The notes beneath the pieces were generated by a model. The model had not been told where the DNA came from. It searched no databases and saw only the letters and a program-made list of their open reading frames with translations. A stretch of DNA of 31,472 nucleotides from JAWLCA01 sp050485905. GTDB lineage: Bacteria > Pseudomonadota > Alphaproteobacteria > Rhodobacterales > Rhodobacteraceae. Both the position numbers and the translations under genes were made by a program. Location of the stretch: the NCBI GenBank assembly GCA_050485905.1, contig JBJHCH010000031.1:1-31472 (forward strand), read 5' to 3'. Of the stretch, positions 15,047-23,697 are shown one piece after another; position 1 is the stretch's first letter; every line of letters begins with the position of its first letter.

Positions 15047-15080
15047 CAAGCGATTGAAATCACGCGATTTCGTCTTTTTT
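15047..15080. terminator. Bidirectional terminator between convergent genes
   Basis: On the + strand, GAAATC-ACGC-GATTTC (15056-15071) is followed by GTC and six Ts (15075-15080): an intrinsic terminator for the gene ending at 15010. On the - strand, TCAA-TCGC-TTGA (15047-15058) is followed by six Ts. A third stem, TTTGGGC-AAGTT-GCCCAAA, lies just left, at about 15024-15042. This serves the convergent genes on both sides. Confidence 0.75.
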
Positions 15081-15082
15081 GT

Positions 15083-16147
15083 TTACTTGCCCTTAACGGT
15101 TTCGACCGCCTGGGCATGCTGGTCGAACACTGCCCGCGCGCGGCCCCAGACGCCCGCGTCGATCCGGTCCAGCGCGCGCAGATGCGGCAATAGCTGGGCC
15201 GCGAAATCCTGCGAGGATTCCACCGGCAGCAGGGCGGGCAGGTTGTCGATGGCCATGACATCCAGCGGCGGCGCGTCGTGGACGCGCAGCACCGGCACGG
15301 CCCAGTCGGTCGCGCGGTCGTAGACCCGGATGGGCGAGAAATCCGAGGTGGGATCGCAGGCGATGTCGCCCACCACCCGCAGCGCGCGGGGCTGCGCGCC
15401 CGTATCCGCCGGAACGAAAACCGGGCAGCCGGGGCGGGCGAGGATGCAGTTCAGGAACACCTCATGCGCCAGCACCTGCGGGAACGGGCCGCCATGGGCG
15501 GTTTCGGCCATGTCCCAGCGGGTGACGGGCAGGCCCAGCGACTCGCACAGATCCGCCGCCCCGGTGCCGACGCGGCCCAGCGCGCCGATGACCAGCACGG
15601 ACGGCCGCGCATCGCCCAGCCGGGCGGCCACGTCGGCCTGCATCGCGGCGCGGCCCGAATAGCGCGCGACCGGCCCCAACACCCCGCCGCCCGCCTGCGC
15701 GGCCAGCGCCAGCAGGCTGACCGCCGCCCCGGCATAGCCCGCCCAGTAGCCGAAGGCGGCGACGCGGCGGCCCGCGTCATCCACCAGATACTCCAGATCG
15801 TAGAGCGCCCCGCCGCCGGCGCGGAAGCGGTCCAGCAGCACCCGTCCCGCGGGCTGGCCCTTGTAGGCATGGCCGAACATGATGTGGCGATGGGGAAGCG
15901 GCGTGCCGTCTTCGGGCAGTTCCTTCAGGCCGAGGATCAGGGCATCGGCGGGGGCCTGCCGCCAACTGCCCTCGGCCGCGATGGCGCAGCCCGCGGCGCG
16001 GTAGCCGTCGATTGCAATGGCGCGCTGGCGGCTTTCCTCGACCGTTACCGAGAACCCCGCCGCCAGCAGATCGGCCGCGCCATCGGGCGTCAGGCCCGTG
16101 CGGGCCTCGTCGGCGCGTTCCTCTGCCCGCAGCCAGAGGTGCGTCAT
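15083..16147 (-). CDS. Saccharopine dehydrogenase (NAD+, L-lysine-forming)
   Basis: This enzyme interconverts saccharopine with lysine plus 2-oxoglutarate, using NAD. The 354-residue protein has the LYS1-type layout: an alanine-dehydrogenase-like N-terminal domain and a Rossmann domain with VLVIGALGRVGTGA at about 185-197. K75 (LKELPED) and H93 (FGHAYKGQ) match the catalytic Lys and His of yeast saccharopine dehydrogenase (K77 and H96 from memory). The start ATG at 16147 overlaps the stop of the LOG-family gene (ATGA), so the pair is coupled; a longer open frame lies inside that gene. With dapD and dapE nearby, lysine is made by the DAP route, so this enzyme more likely works in lysine breakdown or osmolyte metabolism. 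Confidence 0.88.
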   Translation of the reverse strand: MTHLWLRAEERADEARTGLTPDGAADLLAAGFSVTVEESRQRAIAIDGYRAAGCAIAAEGSWRQAPADALILGLKELPEDGTPLPHRHIMFGHAYKGQPAGRVLLDRFRAGGGALYDLEYLVDDAGRRVAAFGYWAGYAGAAVSLLALAAQAGGGVLGPVARYSGRAAMQADVAARLGDARPSVLVIGALGRVGTGAADLCESLGLPVTRWDMAETAHGGPFPQVLAHEVFLNCILARPGCPVFVPADTGAQPRALRVVGDIACDPTSDFSPIRVYDRATDWAVPVLRVHDAPPLDVMAIDNLPALLPVESSQDFAAQLLPHLRALDRIDAGVWGRARAVFDQHAQAVETVKGK

Positions 16148-16965
16148 TCGGCGGCCCGCCATGCGTCGATGGCGGCGACGGCCTGTTCTGCGGTTTCGAC
16201 AAAGCGGAACAGGTCCAGATCCTCGTCGGAGATGGTGCCGGCCTCGGCCAGCGCGTCCCAGTTGACGATCTTTCTCCAGAACTCCTCGCCAAACAGCAGG
16301 AAGGGCAGGCGGCGCATCCGCCCGGTCTGGATCAGGGTCAGGCTTTCGAACAACTCGTCCAGCGTGCCGAAGCCGCCGGGGAAGATCGCCACCGCGCTGG
16401 CGCGCATCAGGAAGTGCATCTTTCGGATGGCGAAATAGTGGAAGTTGAAGCACAGTTCCGGCGTGACGAAGTGGTTCGGGGCCTGTTCGTGGGGCAGCAC
16501 GATGTTCAGCCCGATGGAGACGCCGCCCGCATCCATCGCGCCGCGGTTCCCGGCCTCCATCACGCCCGGCCCGCCGCCGGTGACGATCACATCCTCCAGC
16601 CGCCCGGATGCCATGCCGCGTTCGGTCATGATGCGGGCGAAATCCCGCGCCTCGTCATAGTAGCGGGACAGATCGGCCAGCGTTTCGGTGCGGGCGGTAT
16701 CCTTGTGTTCCGGTGCGGGGATGCGGGCGCCGCCGAACATGACGATGGTGGAGATCACGCCGGCCTCGTCCAGCATCAACTGCGGCTTCAGCAGTTCCAG
16801 TTGCAGCCGGACCGGGCGCAGTTCCTTTCGGGTCAGGAAATTGGCATCGGCAAAGGCCAGCCGATAGGCCGGGGAGAGGGCCTGCGGGGTGTTCGGGATC
16901 TGGCGCGCGGCCTCGAGATCCTGGGTGCTGTCGCGGAACGGGTCTTCCCGCCTCTCTTCTCTCAC
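16144..16965 (-). CDS. LOG-family protein (nucleotide 5'-monophosphate phosphoribohydrolase type)
   Basis: This is a Rossmann-fold protein of the LOG/TIGR00730 family. Members release a base from its ribose monophosphate, such as cytokinin nucleotides in plants or AMP-like substrates in bacteria. Both family motifs are present: GGGPGVMEAGNRGA (130-143) and PGGFGTLDELFE (196-207). The length of 273 is normal for the longer bacterial type. I chose GTG 16965 as start: GGGAG lies just upstream of it, and the longer frame to 17076 would run across the dapD promoter and start. The stop overlaps the next gene by ATGA. The substrate in this organism is not evident. Confidence 0.85.
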   Translation of the reverse strand: MREERREDPFRDSTQDLEAARQIPNTPQALSPAYRLAFADANFLTRKELRPVRLQLELLKPQLMLDEAGVISTIVMFGGARIPAPEHKDTARTETLADLSRYYDEARDFARIMTERGMASGRLEDVIVTGGGPGVMEAGNRGAMDAGGVSIGLNIVLPHEQAPNHFVTPELCFNFHYFAIRKMHFLMRASAVAIFPGGFGTLDELFESLTLIQTGRMRRLPFLLFGEEFWRKIVNWDALAEAGTISDEDLDLFRFVETAEQAVAAIDAWRAAE

Positions 16966-16980
16966 GGCCGTCTCCCTGCA

Positions 16981-17009
16981 TTGCGCGCATTGGCCCTTGC
17001 GTCTATAGC
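16981..17009 (+). promoter_or_regulatory. Predicted sigma70 promoter of dapD
   Basis: TTGCGC (16981-16986), a 17-bp spacer, and TATAGC (17004-17009). Transcription would start about 30 bases before the dapD ATG. It lies in the 82-bp divergent gap with the LOG-family gene, so expression of the two directions may interact. Confidence 0.5.
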
Positions 17010-17047
17010 CCTTGGCGCGATCAGGCCAGAGAGAACCGGAGAATCCC

Positions 17048-17872
17048 ATGTCGAACGCCGCGCTGGAAACCGCCATCGAAGCCGCCTGGGAGAGCCGCGA
17101 TCAGGTGACGCCCGCGACAAGGGGCGAGACGCGCGAGGCGATCGAGGCGACGCTGGAGGCGCTGGACAAGGGCACGCTGCGGGTGGCGGAAAAGCGCGGG
17201 GCCGATTGGCATGTGAACCAGTGGGCCAAGAAGGCGGTGCTGCTGGGGTTCCGGCTGAAGGACATGGAGCAGCACACCGGCGGGCCGCAGGGCGGCGGCT
17301 GGTGGGACAAGGTGGATTCGAAGTTCAAGGGCTGGGGGCCGGAGCAGTGGAAGGACGCAGGCTTCCGCGCCGTGCCAAGCTGCGTGGTGCGCCGGTCGGC
17401 CTATATTGCAAAGGGCGTGGTGCTGATGCCCAGCTTCGTGAACCTGGGCGCCTATGTGGACGAGGGCACGATGGTCGATACCTGGGCCACGGTGGGAAGC
17501 TGCGCGCAGATCGGCAAGAACGTGCATCTGTCGGGCGGCGTCGGGATCGGCGGCGTGCTGGAGCCGATGCAGGCGGGGCCGACGATCATCGAGGACAACT
17601 GCTTCATCGGCGCCCGGTCGGAGGTGGTGGAGGGCTGCATCGTGCGCGAGGGCTCGGTCCTCGGCATGGGTGTGTTCATCGGCAAATCCACCAAGATCGT
17701 TGACCGCGAGACCGGCACTGTGAGCTATGGCGAGGTGCCGGCGGGGTCGGTCGTCGTGGCAGGCTCCATGCCGTCGAAGAACGGGATCAACCTGTATTGC
17801 GCGGTGATCGTGAAGCGGGTGGATGCGCAGACCCGCTCCAAGACCTCGATCAACGAGTTGCTGCGCGACTGA
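17048..17872 (+). CDS. dapD: Tetrahydrodipicolinate N-succinyltransferase
   Basis: DapD transfers succinyl from succinyl-CoA to tetrahydrodipicolinate in the succinylase branch of DAP/lysine synthesis. The 274-residue protein has the helical N-terminal domain, then a left-handed beta-helix of hexapeptide repeats (about 105-225; for example VVLMPSFVNLGAYVDEGTMV and GGVGIGGVLEP), and a C-terminal strand region. The length is typical. The start ATG 17048 has GGAG about 7 bases upstream; an open frame back to 17012 lacks support. dapE lies downstream after two small genes and completes the next-but-one step. Confidence 0.97.
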   Translation: MSNAALETAIEAAWESRDQVTPATRGETREAIEATLEALDKGTLRVAEKRGADWHVNQWAKKAVLLGFRLKDMEQHTGGPQGGGWWDKVDSKFKGWGPEQWKDAGFRAVPSCVVRRSAYIAKGVVLMPSFVNLGAYVDEGTMVDTWATVGSCAQIGKNVHLSGGVGIGGVLEPMQAGPTIIEDNCFIGARSEVVEGCIVREGSVLGMGVFIGKSTKIVDRETGTVSYGEVPAGSVVVAGSMPSKNGINLYCAVIVKRVDAQTRSKTSINELLRD

Positions 17873-17954
17873 TGACGACCCGGACGCGGGGGTGGGAGGA
17901 ACCAGAGGCCCCCTGCGTTCGTTGATCCGCAACGCTTTCAGGAAGGAGAGCACC

Positions 17955-18449
17955 ATGCACCGCATCCAGACCTCGATCCTAGCCCTTACCCTTTCGGCCC
18001 TGCCATACGCCGCATCGGCGGATGTGACGGGCGAGCAGATCCTGTCCTGCACCGCCGACCGCGCCGGAGAGGGCTGCGCGGAGGTGCTGGTGAAGATCTT
18101 CGTCTGCGAACGCGCCGAGGCGATGCAGGGCTGTGCCGAGGTGCTGCAGGCGCGGGCGGATGCGGTGGCGGCGCTGGCCTCGGCCAGCGAGGAGGAGGTC
18201 GAGGAGGCCGAGGCCGCGGCGGATGCCGCCGAGGAGGCGGGCAATCCCGAGGGCGAGGATGGCGAGTTCGTCAGCGATACCGAGGCCGTCCATGACGTCG
18301 AGGTGCGGGCCGAGGGCGAGGCGTCGGACGAGGCAGGGCCGGATGCGGACGAGCCCGGCGCGACCGAGGACGACGCGGAGGCGGCCGAGGGCGAGGATGC
18401 CGATGCCGGGGATGACGAGGAAGAACTGATCCCGCCGCAGCAGAACTGA
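17955..18449 (+). CDS. Secreted acidic Cys-containing protein, unknown function
   Basis: A 164-residue protein with a clear signal peptide (MHRIQTSILALTLSALPYAASA, cut after residue 22). The short head domain has four cysteines, C32, C41, C51 and C60, in which GEGCAEVLVK and MQGCAEVLQA form an imperfect internal repeat. Two disulphides are likely in the periplasm. From about residue 79 to the end the chain is almost only Glu, Asp, Ala and Gly, giving a very low expected pI and probable disorder. The start ATG 17955 has GGAAGGAG just upstream. It lies between dapD and the small gene before dapE. I know no family; cation binding or a halophile-type acidic tail are possibilities. Confidence 0.75.
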   Translation: MHRIQTSILALTLSALPYAASADVTGEQILSCTADRAGEGCAEVLVKIFVCERAEAMQGCAEVLQARADAVAALASASEEEVEEAEAAADAAEEAGNPEGEDGEFVSDTEAVHDVEVRAEGEASDEAGPDADEPGATEDDAEAAEGEDADAGDDEEELIPPQQN

Positions 18450-18513
18450 TCGCCGCGCGGCTCGCCCCCCGCCCGGCGGCTGACACCCCAATCGGCCGCC
18501 GGGAAGGTTGCCC

Positions 18514-18873
18514 ATGACAGACAAGCCATCGAAACCGAAGCGCCCGCAGCAGGTCTATACCCTGCTGGTGCAGGTCGGCCGAAAGGCCGGCGACGGCCTG
18601 CCCAAGGGCGCGACCGGCGGGGCGCTGCTGTGCTTTGCCAGCGGCGTGGACGAGGCCGAGGCGGTGCGCGAGACGGTTGCGGTGCTGAAGCAGGCGGAGC
18701 TGAACGTGCTGGAGGTCGATGGCCACGGCGCGGCAGAGGAACGCCTGGCGGCGGGCGAGGCGATCGGGGATCAGGAACGCGCGCTGATGGAGCGCGCGCT
18801 GGCCGAGAACGCCGTGATCGTCGCCCAGATGACGCCGTTTTTCGACGATGACGAGGATGATGATGACGATTGA
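18514..18873 (+). CDS. Small conserved protein with poly-Asp tail, before dapE
   Basis: A 119-residue cytoplasmic protein. The folded part (about 15-105) starts QQVYTLLVQVGRKAGDGLPK and contains a strand-helix-strand pattern (AEAVRETVAVLKQAELNVLEVDGHG). The C-terminus FFDDDEDDDDD is nearly pure Asp. It shares its last 11 bases with the dapE start region, so it is coupled to dapE. The start ATG 18514 has GGGAAGG (18501-18507); an in-frame TTG at 18508 is less likely. No function is known to me. A role in DAP metabolism is only a guess from position. Confidence 0.75.
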   Translation: MTDKPSKPKRPQQVYTLLVQVGRKAGDGLPKGATGGALLCFASGVDEAEAVRETVAVLKQAELNVLEVDGHGAAEERLAAGEAIGDQERALMERALAENAVIVAQMTPFFDDDEDDDDD

Positions 18874-20005
18874 CCCCGCAAAGCTGACCGCCGACCTGAT
18901 CCGCTGCCCCTCGGTCACGCCCGAGGAGGGCGGGGCGCTGGTGCTGCTGCAGGAGTTGCTGAGCGGCGCAGGGTTCGAATGTCACCGGGTGGACCGCGCG
19001 GGCGTGCCGAACCTGTTTGCCCGCTGGGGCGCAAAGGGGCATCCGCGCACATTCGGCTTCAACGGCCATACCGATGTGGTGCCGGTGGGCGATGTGGCGG
19101 CCTGGACGGTCGATCCGTTCGGGGCCGAGGAACGCGACGGCTGGCTGTACGGGCGGGGCGCCACGGACATGAAATCCGGCGTCGCGGCCTTTGTCGCGGC
19201 GGCGGTGGATTTCGCGCGCGAGACACCCCCCGATGGCGCGCTGATCCTGACCATCACCGGCGACGAGGAAGGCACCTCCACCGATGGCACCGTGGCGCTG
19301 CTGGACTGGATGCGGGACAATAACGAGGCGATGGCCGCCTGTCTGGTGGGCGAGCCGACCTGCCCCGAGGAAATGGGCGAGATGATGAAGATCGGCCGGC
19401 GGGGCGCGCTGTCGGCCTTTGTCACGGCGCGGGGCGTGCAGGGCCATTCCGCCTATCCGCACCGCGCCAACAACCCGCTGCATGCGCTGGTGCAATATCT
19501 GCGTGACCTGACCGAAAAGCCGATGGACGCGCGGACGGAGCATTTCGACCCCTCGACCCTGCAGGTCACCACCATCGACTGCGGCAACCCGGCCAGCAAC
19601 GTGATCCCGGCCGAGGGGCGGGCGACGATCAACATCCGGTTCAACGACCGGCATACCGGCGCGTCGGTCATCGACTGGCTGCGGGCCGAGGCCGACCGGG
19701 TGGCGAAGGAAACCGGGGTTGCGTTCGACGTGCAGATGAAGATCTCGGGCGAAAGCTTCCTGACCCCGCCGGGCGAGTTGTCGGATCTGGTCGGTCGCGC
19801 GGTGCAGGCGGCGACGAACCGCGTGCCGGTGCTGTCCACGTCGGGCGGCACCTCGGATGCGCGTTTCGTCAAGGATCACTGCCCGGTGGTGGAGTTCGGG
19901 CTGGTCGGCCAGACGATGCATCAGGTCGATGAGCGGGTGCAGATCGCTCATATCCACCAGTTGAAGGCCATCTACAGCCGCATACTGCGCGACTATTTCG
20001 CCTGA
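18863..20005 (+). CDS. dapE: Succinyl-diaminopimelate desuccinylase
   Basis: DapE hydrolyses N-succinyl-LL-diaminopimelate to LL-DAP and succinate, in the pathway to lysine and peptidoglycan DAP. The 380-residue protein is a di-zinc M20 peptidase-family enzyme. The ligands and catalytic residues fall where expected: H69 and D71 in FNGHTDVVPVGD, D102 in GRGATDMKSG, and DEEG at 134-137. The dimerisation lid follows GRRGALSAFVTARGVQGHSA. There are ATGs at 18848, 18857, 18860 and 18863. The last is chosen because homologues begin about there (MTIDPAKLTADLIRCPSVTP). The overlap with the preceding gene is 11 bases. Confidence 0.95.
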   Translation: MTIDPAKLTADLIRCPSVTPEEGGALVLLQELLSGAGFECHRVDRAGVPNLFARWGAKGHPRTFGFNGHTDVVPVGDVAAWTVDPFGAEERDGWLYGRGATDMKSGVAAFVAAAVDFARETPPDGALILTITGDEEGTSTDGTVALLDWMRDNNEAMAACLVGEPTCPEEMGEMMKIGRRGALSAFVTARGVQGHSAYPHRANNPLHALVQYLRDLTEKPMDARTEHFDPSTLQVTTIDCGNPASNVIPAEGRATINIRFNDRHTGASVIDWLRAEADRVAKETGVAFDVQMKISGESFLTPPGELSDLVGRAVQAATNRVPVLSTSGGTSDARFVKDHCPVVEFGLVGQTMHQVDERVQIAHIHQLKAIYSRILRDYFA

Positions 20006-20085
20006 CCGCGCGGGCCTGTGCCACGGTCCGGCGACGGGCCGAAATCGCCGATGACGCCCGCCGCGCCCCATGCTAGGGGACGGCC

Positions 20086-22344
20086 ATGACACGCATCCCC
20101 TCGAAAGACGAACTGCGCGCCTGGATCGCCGAGCATCCGGGGCTGACCGCCAAGCGCGACATCGCCAAGGCCTTTGGCATCAAGGGCGCGGCGCGGATCG
20201 ACCTGAAGCGCCTGCTGAAAGAGCTGGAGGACGAGGGCACGCTGGCCAAGAAGCGCGGCGAATATCGCGATGCCGAGAAGCTGCCGCCGGTCAGCGTGTT
20301 GCAGGTCATCGGTCCCGACGATGCGGGCGACCTGTTCGCGCGGCCGCTGGAATGGCGCGGCGAGGGGGCGGAGCCGCGCATCCTGATGCTGGCGCGCGAG
20401 GGCGACCCGGCACTGGGCGCGGGCGACCGCATCCTTGCCCGTCTGGCCGAGGCGCGGGGCGAGGGGCACGATTATCACGGCCGGCTGATCCGGCGCATCG
20501 GCACCGCGCCGAGCCGCATCCTGGGTATCTTTCGCAAGGGGGCCGAGGGTGGGCGGCTGTTGCCCATCGACAAGGGCGCCGACCGGGAATGGCGCATCGC
20601 CCCGGATGCGGCGCAGGGGGCGCGGGACGGCGAGCTGGTCGAGGCGGAACAATATGGCCCGCGCGGCCGGATGGGCCTGCCGCAGGCGCGGATCATCACC
20701 CGGCTGGGCGACCCCAGCGCGCCAAAGACCGTGTCGCTGATCGCCATTCACCAGCACGGCATCCCCGATGCATTCCCGCAGGCGGTGCTGGACGAGGCCG
20801 AGGCGATGAAGCCCGCACCACTGGGCCAGCGCGAGGATCTGCGGCATCTGCCGATCATCACCATCGACCCCTGGGATGCCCGCGACCGCGACGATGCCGT
20901 CTGGGCGCACGCCGACGACGACCCGAAGAACCCCGATGGCCATATCATTTGGGTCTGCATCGCCGACGTGGCCCATTACGTCCGCCCCGGATCGAAGCTG
21001 GACCGCGAGGCGTGGGGGCGCGGCAATTCCACGTACTTCCCCGACCGGGTGGTGCCGATGCTGCCCGAGAAGCTGTCGAACGACCTGTGTTCGCTGCACG
21101 AGGGGGTGCCGCGCGCGGTGCTGGCGGTGCGAATGAAGATCGACGCCCATGGCCAGAAGCTGTCGCACCGGTTCACCCGCGCGATGATGCAGTCGCCCGC
21201 CGCGCTGAGCTACGAGGAGGTGCAGGCCGCGATGGACGGCCGCCCGGACGAGCGGACCGCGCCGCTGCTGGACGAGGTGATCCGGCCCCTTTACGCCGCC
21301 TACGGCGCGCTGACCCGCGCCCGCAGCCTGCGCCAGCCGCTGGATCTGGACCTGCCGGAACGCCAGATCATCCTGTCGGACGAGGGGCGCGTCACCTCCG
21401 TCGCGTTCAAGGAGCGGCTGGAGGCGCACAAGCTGATCGAGGAATTCATGGTGCTGGCGAATGTCGCCGCCGCCGAGGAACTCAACCGCCTGCGCCGCCC
21501 GCTGATTTTTCGCGTGCACGAGGAGCCGAGCCCAGAAAAGCTGGACGCGCTGCGCGAGGTGGCTGCGGCGTCGGGCTTCACGCTGGCCAAGGGGCAGGTG
21601 CTGCAGACGCGGCACCTGAACAACCTGTTGACCCAGGCCGAGGGCACGGATTTCGACGAGCTGATCAACGTCACAACCCTGCGGTCGATGACGCAGGCCT
21701 ATTACAACCCCGCGAATTTTGGCCATTTCGGGCTGGCGCTGAAGAACTATGCGCATTTCACCTCGCCGATCCGGCGCTATGCCGATCTGGTGGTGCACCG
21801 GGCGCTAATCTCGGCCCATGGCTGGGGCGACGACGGGCTGTCGGCCGAGGAGATCTCGCGGCTGGAGGAGACGGCCAAGCATATCTCGGAAACCGAGCGC
21901 CGCAGCATGGCGGCGGAGCGTGACACGACCGACCGCTATCTGGCCGCTTATCTGTCGGAACGTGTGGGCAACGAGTTTTCGGGCCGGGTTGCCGGGGTGA
22001 CGCGGATCGGGCTGTTCGTGAAGCTGGACGAGACGGGTGCCGACGGGCTGATCCCGATCCGCACTTTGGGGCGCGAATATTTCCACTATGACGCCCGCGC
22101 GCAGACGCTGATGGGCGACCAGACCGGGCTGACCATCGGCATGGGCCAGCGCGTGACCGTGCGGCTGGCCGAGGCGGTGCCGGTCTCGGGCGGGCTGATG
22201 CTGGAACTGCTGGAGATCGAGGGCAAGGCCCTGCCGCGCGGACCGCAGCCCGGGCGGCGCGGCGGCGCGAAGCCGCGAAAACCGGGGCCGGCGCGGGCCA
22301 GGGCCGGCAAGATCGCGCGCAAGGTTGAACGAAAACGCCGCTGA
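20086..22344 (+). CDS. rnr: Ribonuclease R
   Basis: RNase R is a processive 3'-5' exoribonuclease that degrades structured RNA. The 752 residues show an N-terminal winged-helix/cold-shock part (1-240) and the RNB domain, with the catalytic Asp cluster IDPWDARDRDDAVW (D261, D267, D269, D270; aligned with E. coli D272, D278, D280 and D281). The RNB signature FGLALKNYAHFTSPIRRYAD is present, and an S1 domain starts near GRVAGVTRIGLFVKLDE. A basic tail ends KVERKRR. ATG 20086 follows GGGGACGG. Such an enzyme would be needed to remove the many stable hairpins seen in transcripts of this GC-rich genome; that link is inference. Confidence 0.95.
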   Translation: MTRIPSKDELRAWIAEHPGLTAKRDIAKAFGIKGAARIDLKRLLKELEDEGTLAKKRGEYRDAEKLPPVSVLQVIGPDDAGDLFARPLEWRGEGAEPRILMLAREGDPALGAGDRILARLAEARGEGHDYHGRLIRRIGTAPSRILGIFRKGAEGGRLLPIDKGADREWRIAPDAAQGARDGELVEAEQYGPRGRMGLPQARIITRLGDPSAPKTVSLIAIHQHGIPDAFPQAVLDEAEAMKPAPLGQREDLRHLPIITIDPWDARDRDDAVWAHADDDPKNPDGHIIWVCIADVAHYVRPGSKLDREAWGRGNSTYFPDRVVPMLPEKLSNDLCSLHEGVPRAVLAVRMKIDAHGQKLSHRFTRAMMQSPAALSYEEVQAAMDGRPDERTAPLLDEVIRPLYAAYGALTRARSLRQPLDLDLPERQIILSDEGRVTSVAFKERLEAHKLIEEFMVLANVAAAEELNRLRRPLIFRVHEEPSPEKLDALREVAAASGFTLAKGQVLQTRHLNNLLTQAEGTDFDELINVTTLRSMTQAYYNPANFGHFGLALKNYAHFTSPIRRYADLVVHRALISAHGWGDDGLSAEEISRLEETAKHISETERRSMAAERDTTDRYLAAYLSERVGNEFSGRVAGVTRIGLFVKLDETGADGLIPIRTLGREYFHYDARAQTLMGDQTGLTIGMGQRVTVRLAEAVPVSGGLMLELLEIEGKALPRGPQPGRRGGAKPRKPGPARARAGKIARKVERKRR

Positions 22345-22426
22345 CTCGCCTCTCGCGTGCTTTTCGGCAGGCCGGTTTCGCGCTAGACTGCCGCAAAACA
22401 CGACAAGAAAACGAGCAGGTGAGATC

Positions 22427-23677
22427 ATGCGGACAGTGGTGGCGGCCTTTGGACTGGTCAGTATCCTTTTGCCCGGCTGCGGCATAGGCGGCGCGGTGGA
22501 ACGCTCTGCCCGTCCCGAGGCGCGGCCGGTGGCGAGCCAGGCGGCCTTTCAGCCCAATGCGGGCTTTGACTCCTGGGTCCAGGGGTTCCGGCCCCGCGCG
22601 CTGCGGCAGGGGATCGCGGCGGGGACGTTCGACCGGGCGTTCAAGGGCGCGGGCTACATGCCCGACGTCATCAGCCGCGACCGCAATCAGGTGGAGTTCA
22701 CGCGGGCGATCTGGGAATACCTCGACTTTGCCGTGTCGGACACGCGGATCGCCAACGGGCGGGCGAAGCTGAACGAACACGCCCGCCTGCTGGCTGAGAT
22801 CGAGGCGCGCTACGGCGTCGAGAAAGAGGTCGTGACCGCGATCTGGGGGCTGGAGAGCAGCTACGGCAGCAACCGCGGATCGACGCCGCTGATCCCGGCG
22901 ATGGCGACGCTGGCCTTCGACGGCCGGCGTGGGGCGTTCTTTGAGGAGCAGTTGATCGCGGCGCTGCGGATCGTGCAGGCGGGCGACGTGCCGCCGGAGC
23001 GGATGACCGGAAGCTGGGCGGGGGCAATGGGGCATACGCAGTTCATCCCCACCAGCTATCTGGCCTATGCGGTCGATTTCCGCGGCGACGGGCGGCGTGA
23101 CATCTGGTCGGACGACCCCACCGATGCGCTGGCGTCGGCTGCGAACTATCTGGCCCGGCATGGCTGGACCAAAGGCCAGCCCTGGGGGGTGGAGGTGACG
23201 CTGCCGCAGGGCTTCAACACCGGGGCGGCAGGGTCCAGCCGGTCGGTGGCGGACTGGTCGGCGGCGGGGGTGCGGCTTGCGTCGGGCGGGGCGGTGCCAA
23301 ACCATGGCAATGCGACGCTGTTCATGCCTGCGGGCGCGAGGGGGCCGGCGTTCCTGACCTTCCAGAATTTCCAGGTCATCAAGCGCTACAATTCATCCGA
23401 CAGCTATGCCACGGCCATCGGGCATCTGGCCGACCGGCTGCGGGGCGAGGGGACATTTCGTGCCGCCTGGCCGCGGGGCGACCGGGCGCTGAATTCGTCG
23501 GAGCGGGAGGAATTGCAGCGGCTGCTGACCCGGCGGGGGTTCGATACGCAAGGAACCGATGGGCGGATCGGGCCGAATACGCTGACGGCGGTTCGGGCCT
23601 ATCAGGCCTCGGTCGGGTTGCCGCCTGACGGCTATGTCTCGATGGAGCTTTTGCAGCGGCTGCGGCGCGGGGCGTGA
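22427..23677 (+). CDS. Lytic murein transglycosylase (MltB-like) lipoprotein
   Basis: This enzyme cleaves the glycan strand between MurNAc and GlcNAc to give 1,6-anhydroMurNAc ends. The 416-residue protein begins with a lipoprotein signal (lipobox LPGC, lipid on C18), so it is probably outer-membrane anchored. The MltB/SLT_2 domain (about 45-345) has the catalytic Glu E143 in AIWGLESSYGSNRG and the later motifs GAMGHTQFIPTSY and DAxASAANYLARHGW. A C-terminal peptidoglycan-binding domain (about 350-415) has LLTRRGFDTQGTDGRIGPNT. The start ATG 22427 gives the signal peptide; an upstream open frame overlaps the rnr end. An 18-bp palindrome follows the stop by two bases. Confidence 0.93.
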   Translation: MRTVVAAFGLVSILLPGCGIGGAVERSARPEARPVASQAAFQPNAGFDSWVQGFRPRALRQGIAAGTFDRAFKGAGYMPDVISRDRNQVEFTRAIWEYLDFAVSDTRIANGRAKLNEHARLLAEIEARYGVEKEVVTAIWGLESSYGSNRGSTPLIPAMATLAFDGRRGAFFEEQLIAALRIVQAGDVPPERMTGSWAGAMGHTQFIPTSYLAYAVDFRGDGRRDIWSDDPTDALASAANYLARHGWTKGQPWGVEVTLPQGFNTGAAGSSRSVADWSAAGVRLASGGAVPNHGNATLFMPAGARGPAFLTFQNFQVIKRYNSSDSYATAIGHLADRLRGEGTFRAAWPRGDRALNSSEREELQRLLTRRGFDTQGTDGRIGPNTLTAVRAYQASVGLPPDGYVSMELLQRLRRGA

Positions 23678-23679
23678 GG

Positions 23680-23697
23680 CTGCTCACGCGTGAGCAG
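23680..23697. repeat. Perfect 18-bp palindrome after the transglycosylase gene
   Basis: CTGCTCACG/CGTGAGCAG is fully symmetric, with no loop. It starts two bases after the stop codon, and no T-run follows, so it is not a standard intrinsic terminator. TGCTCACG recurs at about 23757-23764. It marks the left edge of the stretch of different composition that runs to about 25000. Confidence 0.6.

Noticed and set aside
17823..17954. An N-terminal extension of the acidic secreted protein
   Set aside because: The extension overlaps the end of dapD and would bury the signal peptide. The ATG at 17955 has its own good ribosome-binding site.
17021..20092. A 1023-codon open frame on the minus strand
   Set aside because: It runs antisense through dapD, the acidic protein, the small protein and dapE, all of which have family motifs. 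Its product is His/Arg/Pro-rich, as expected for a GC-rich shadow frame.
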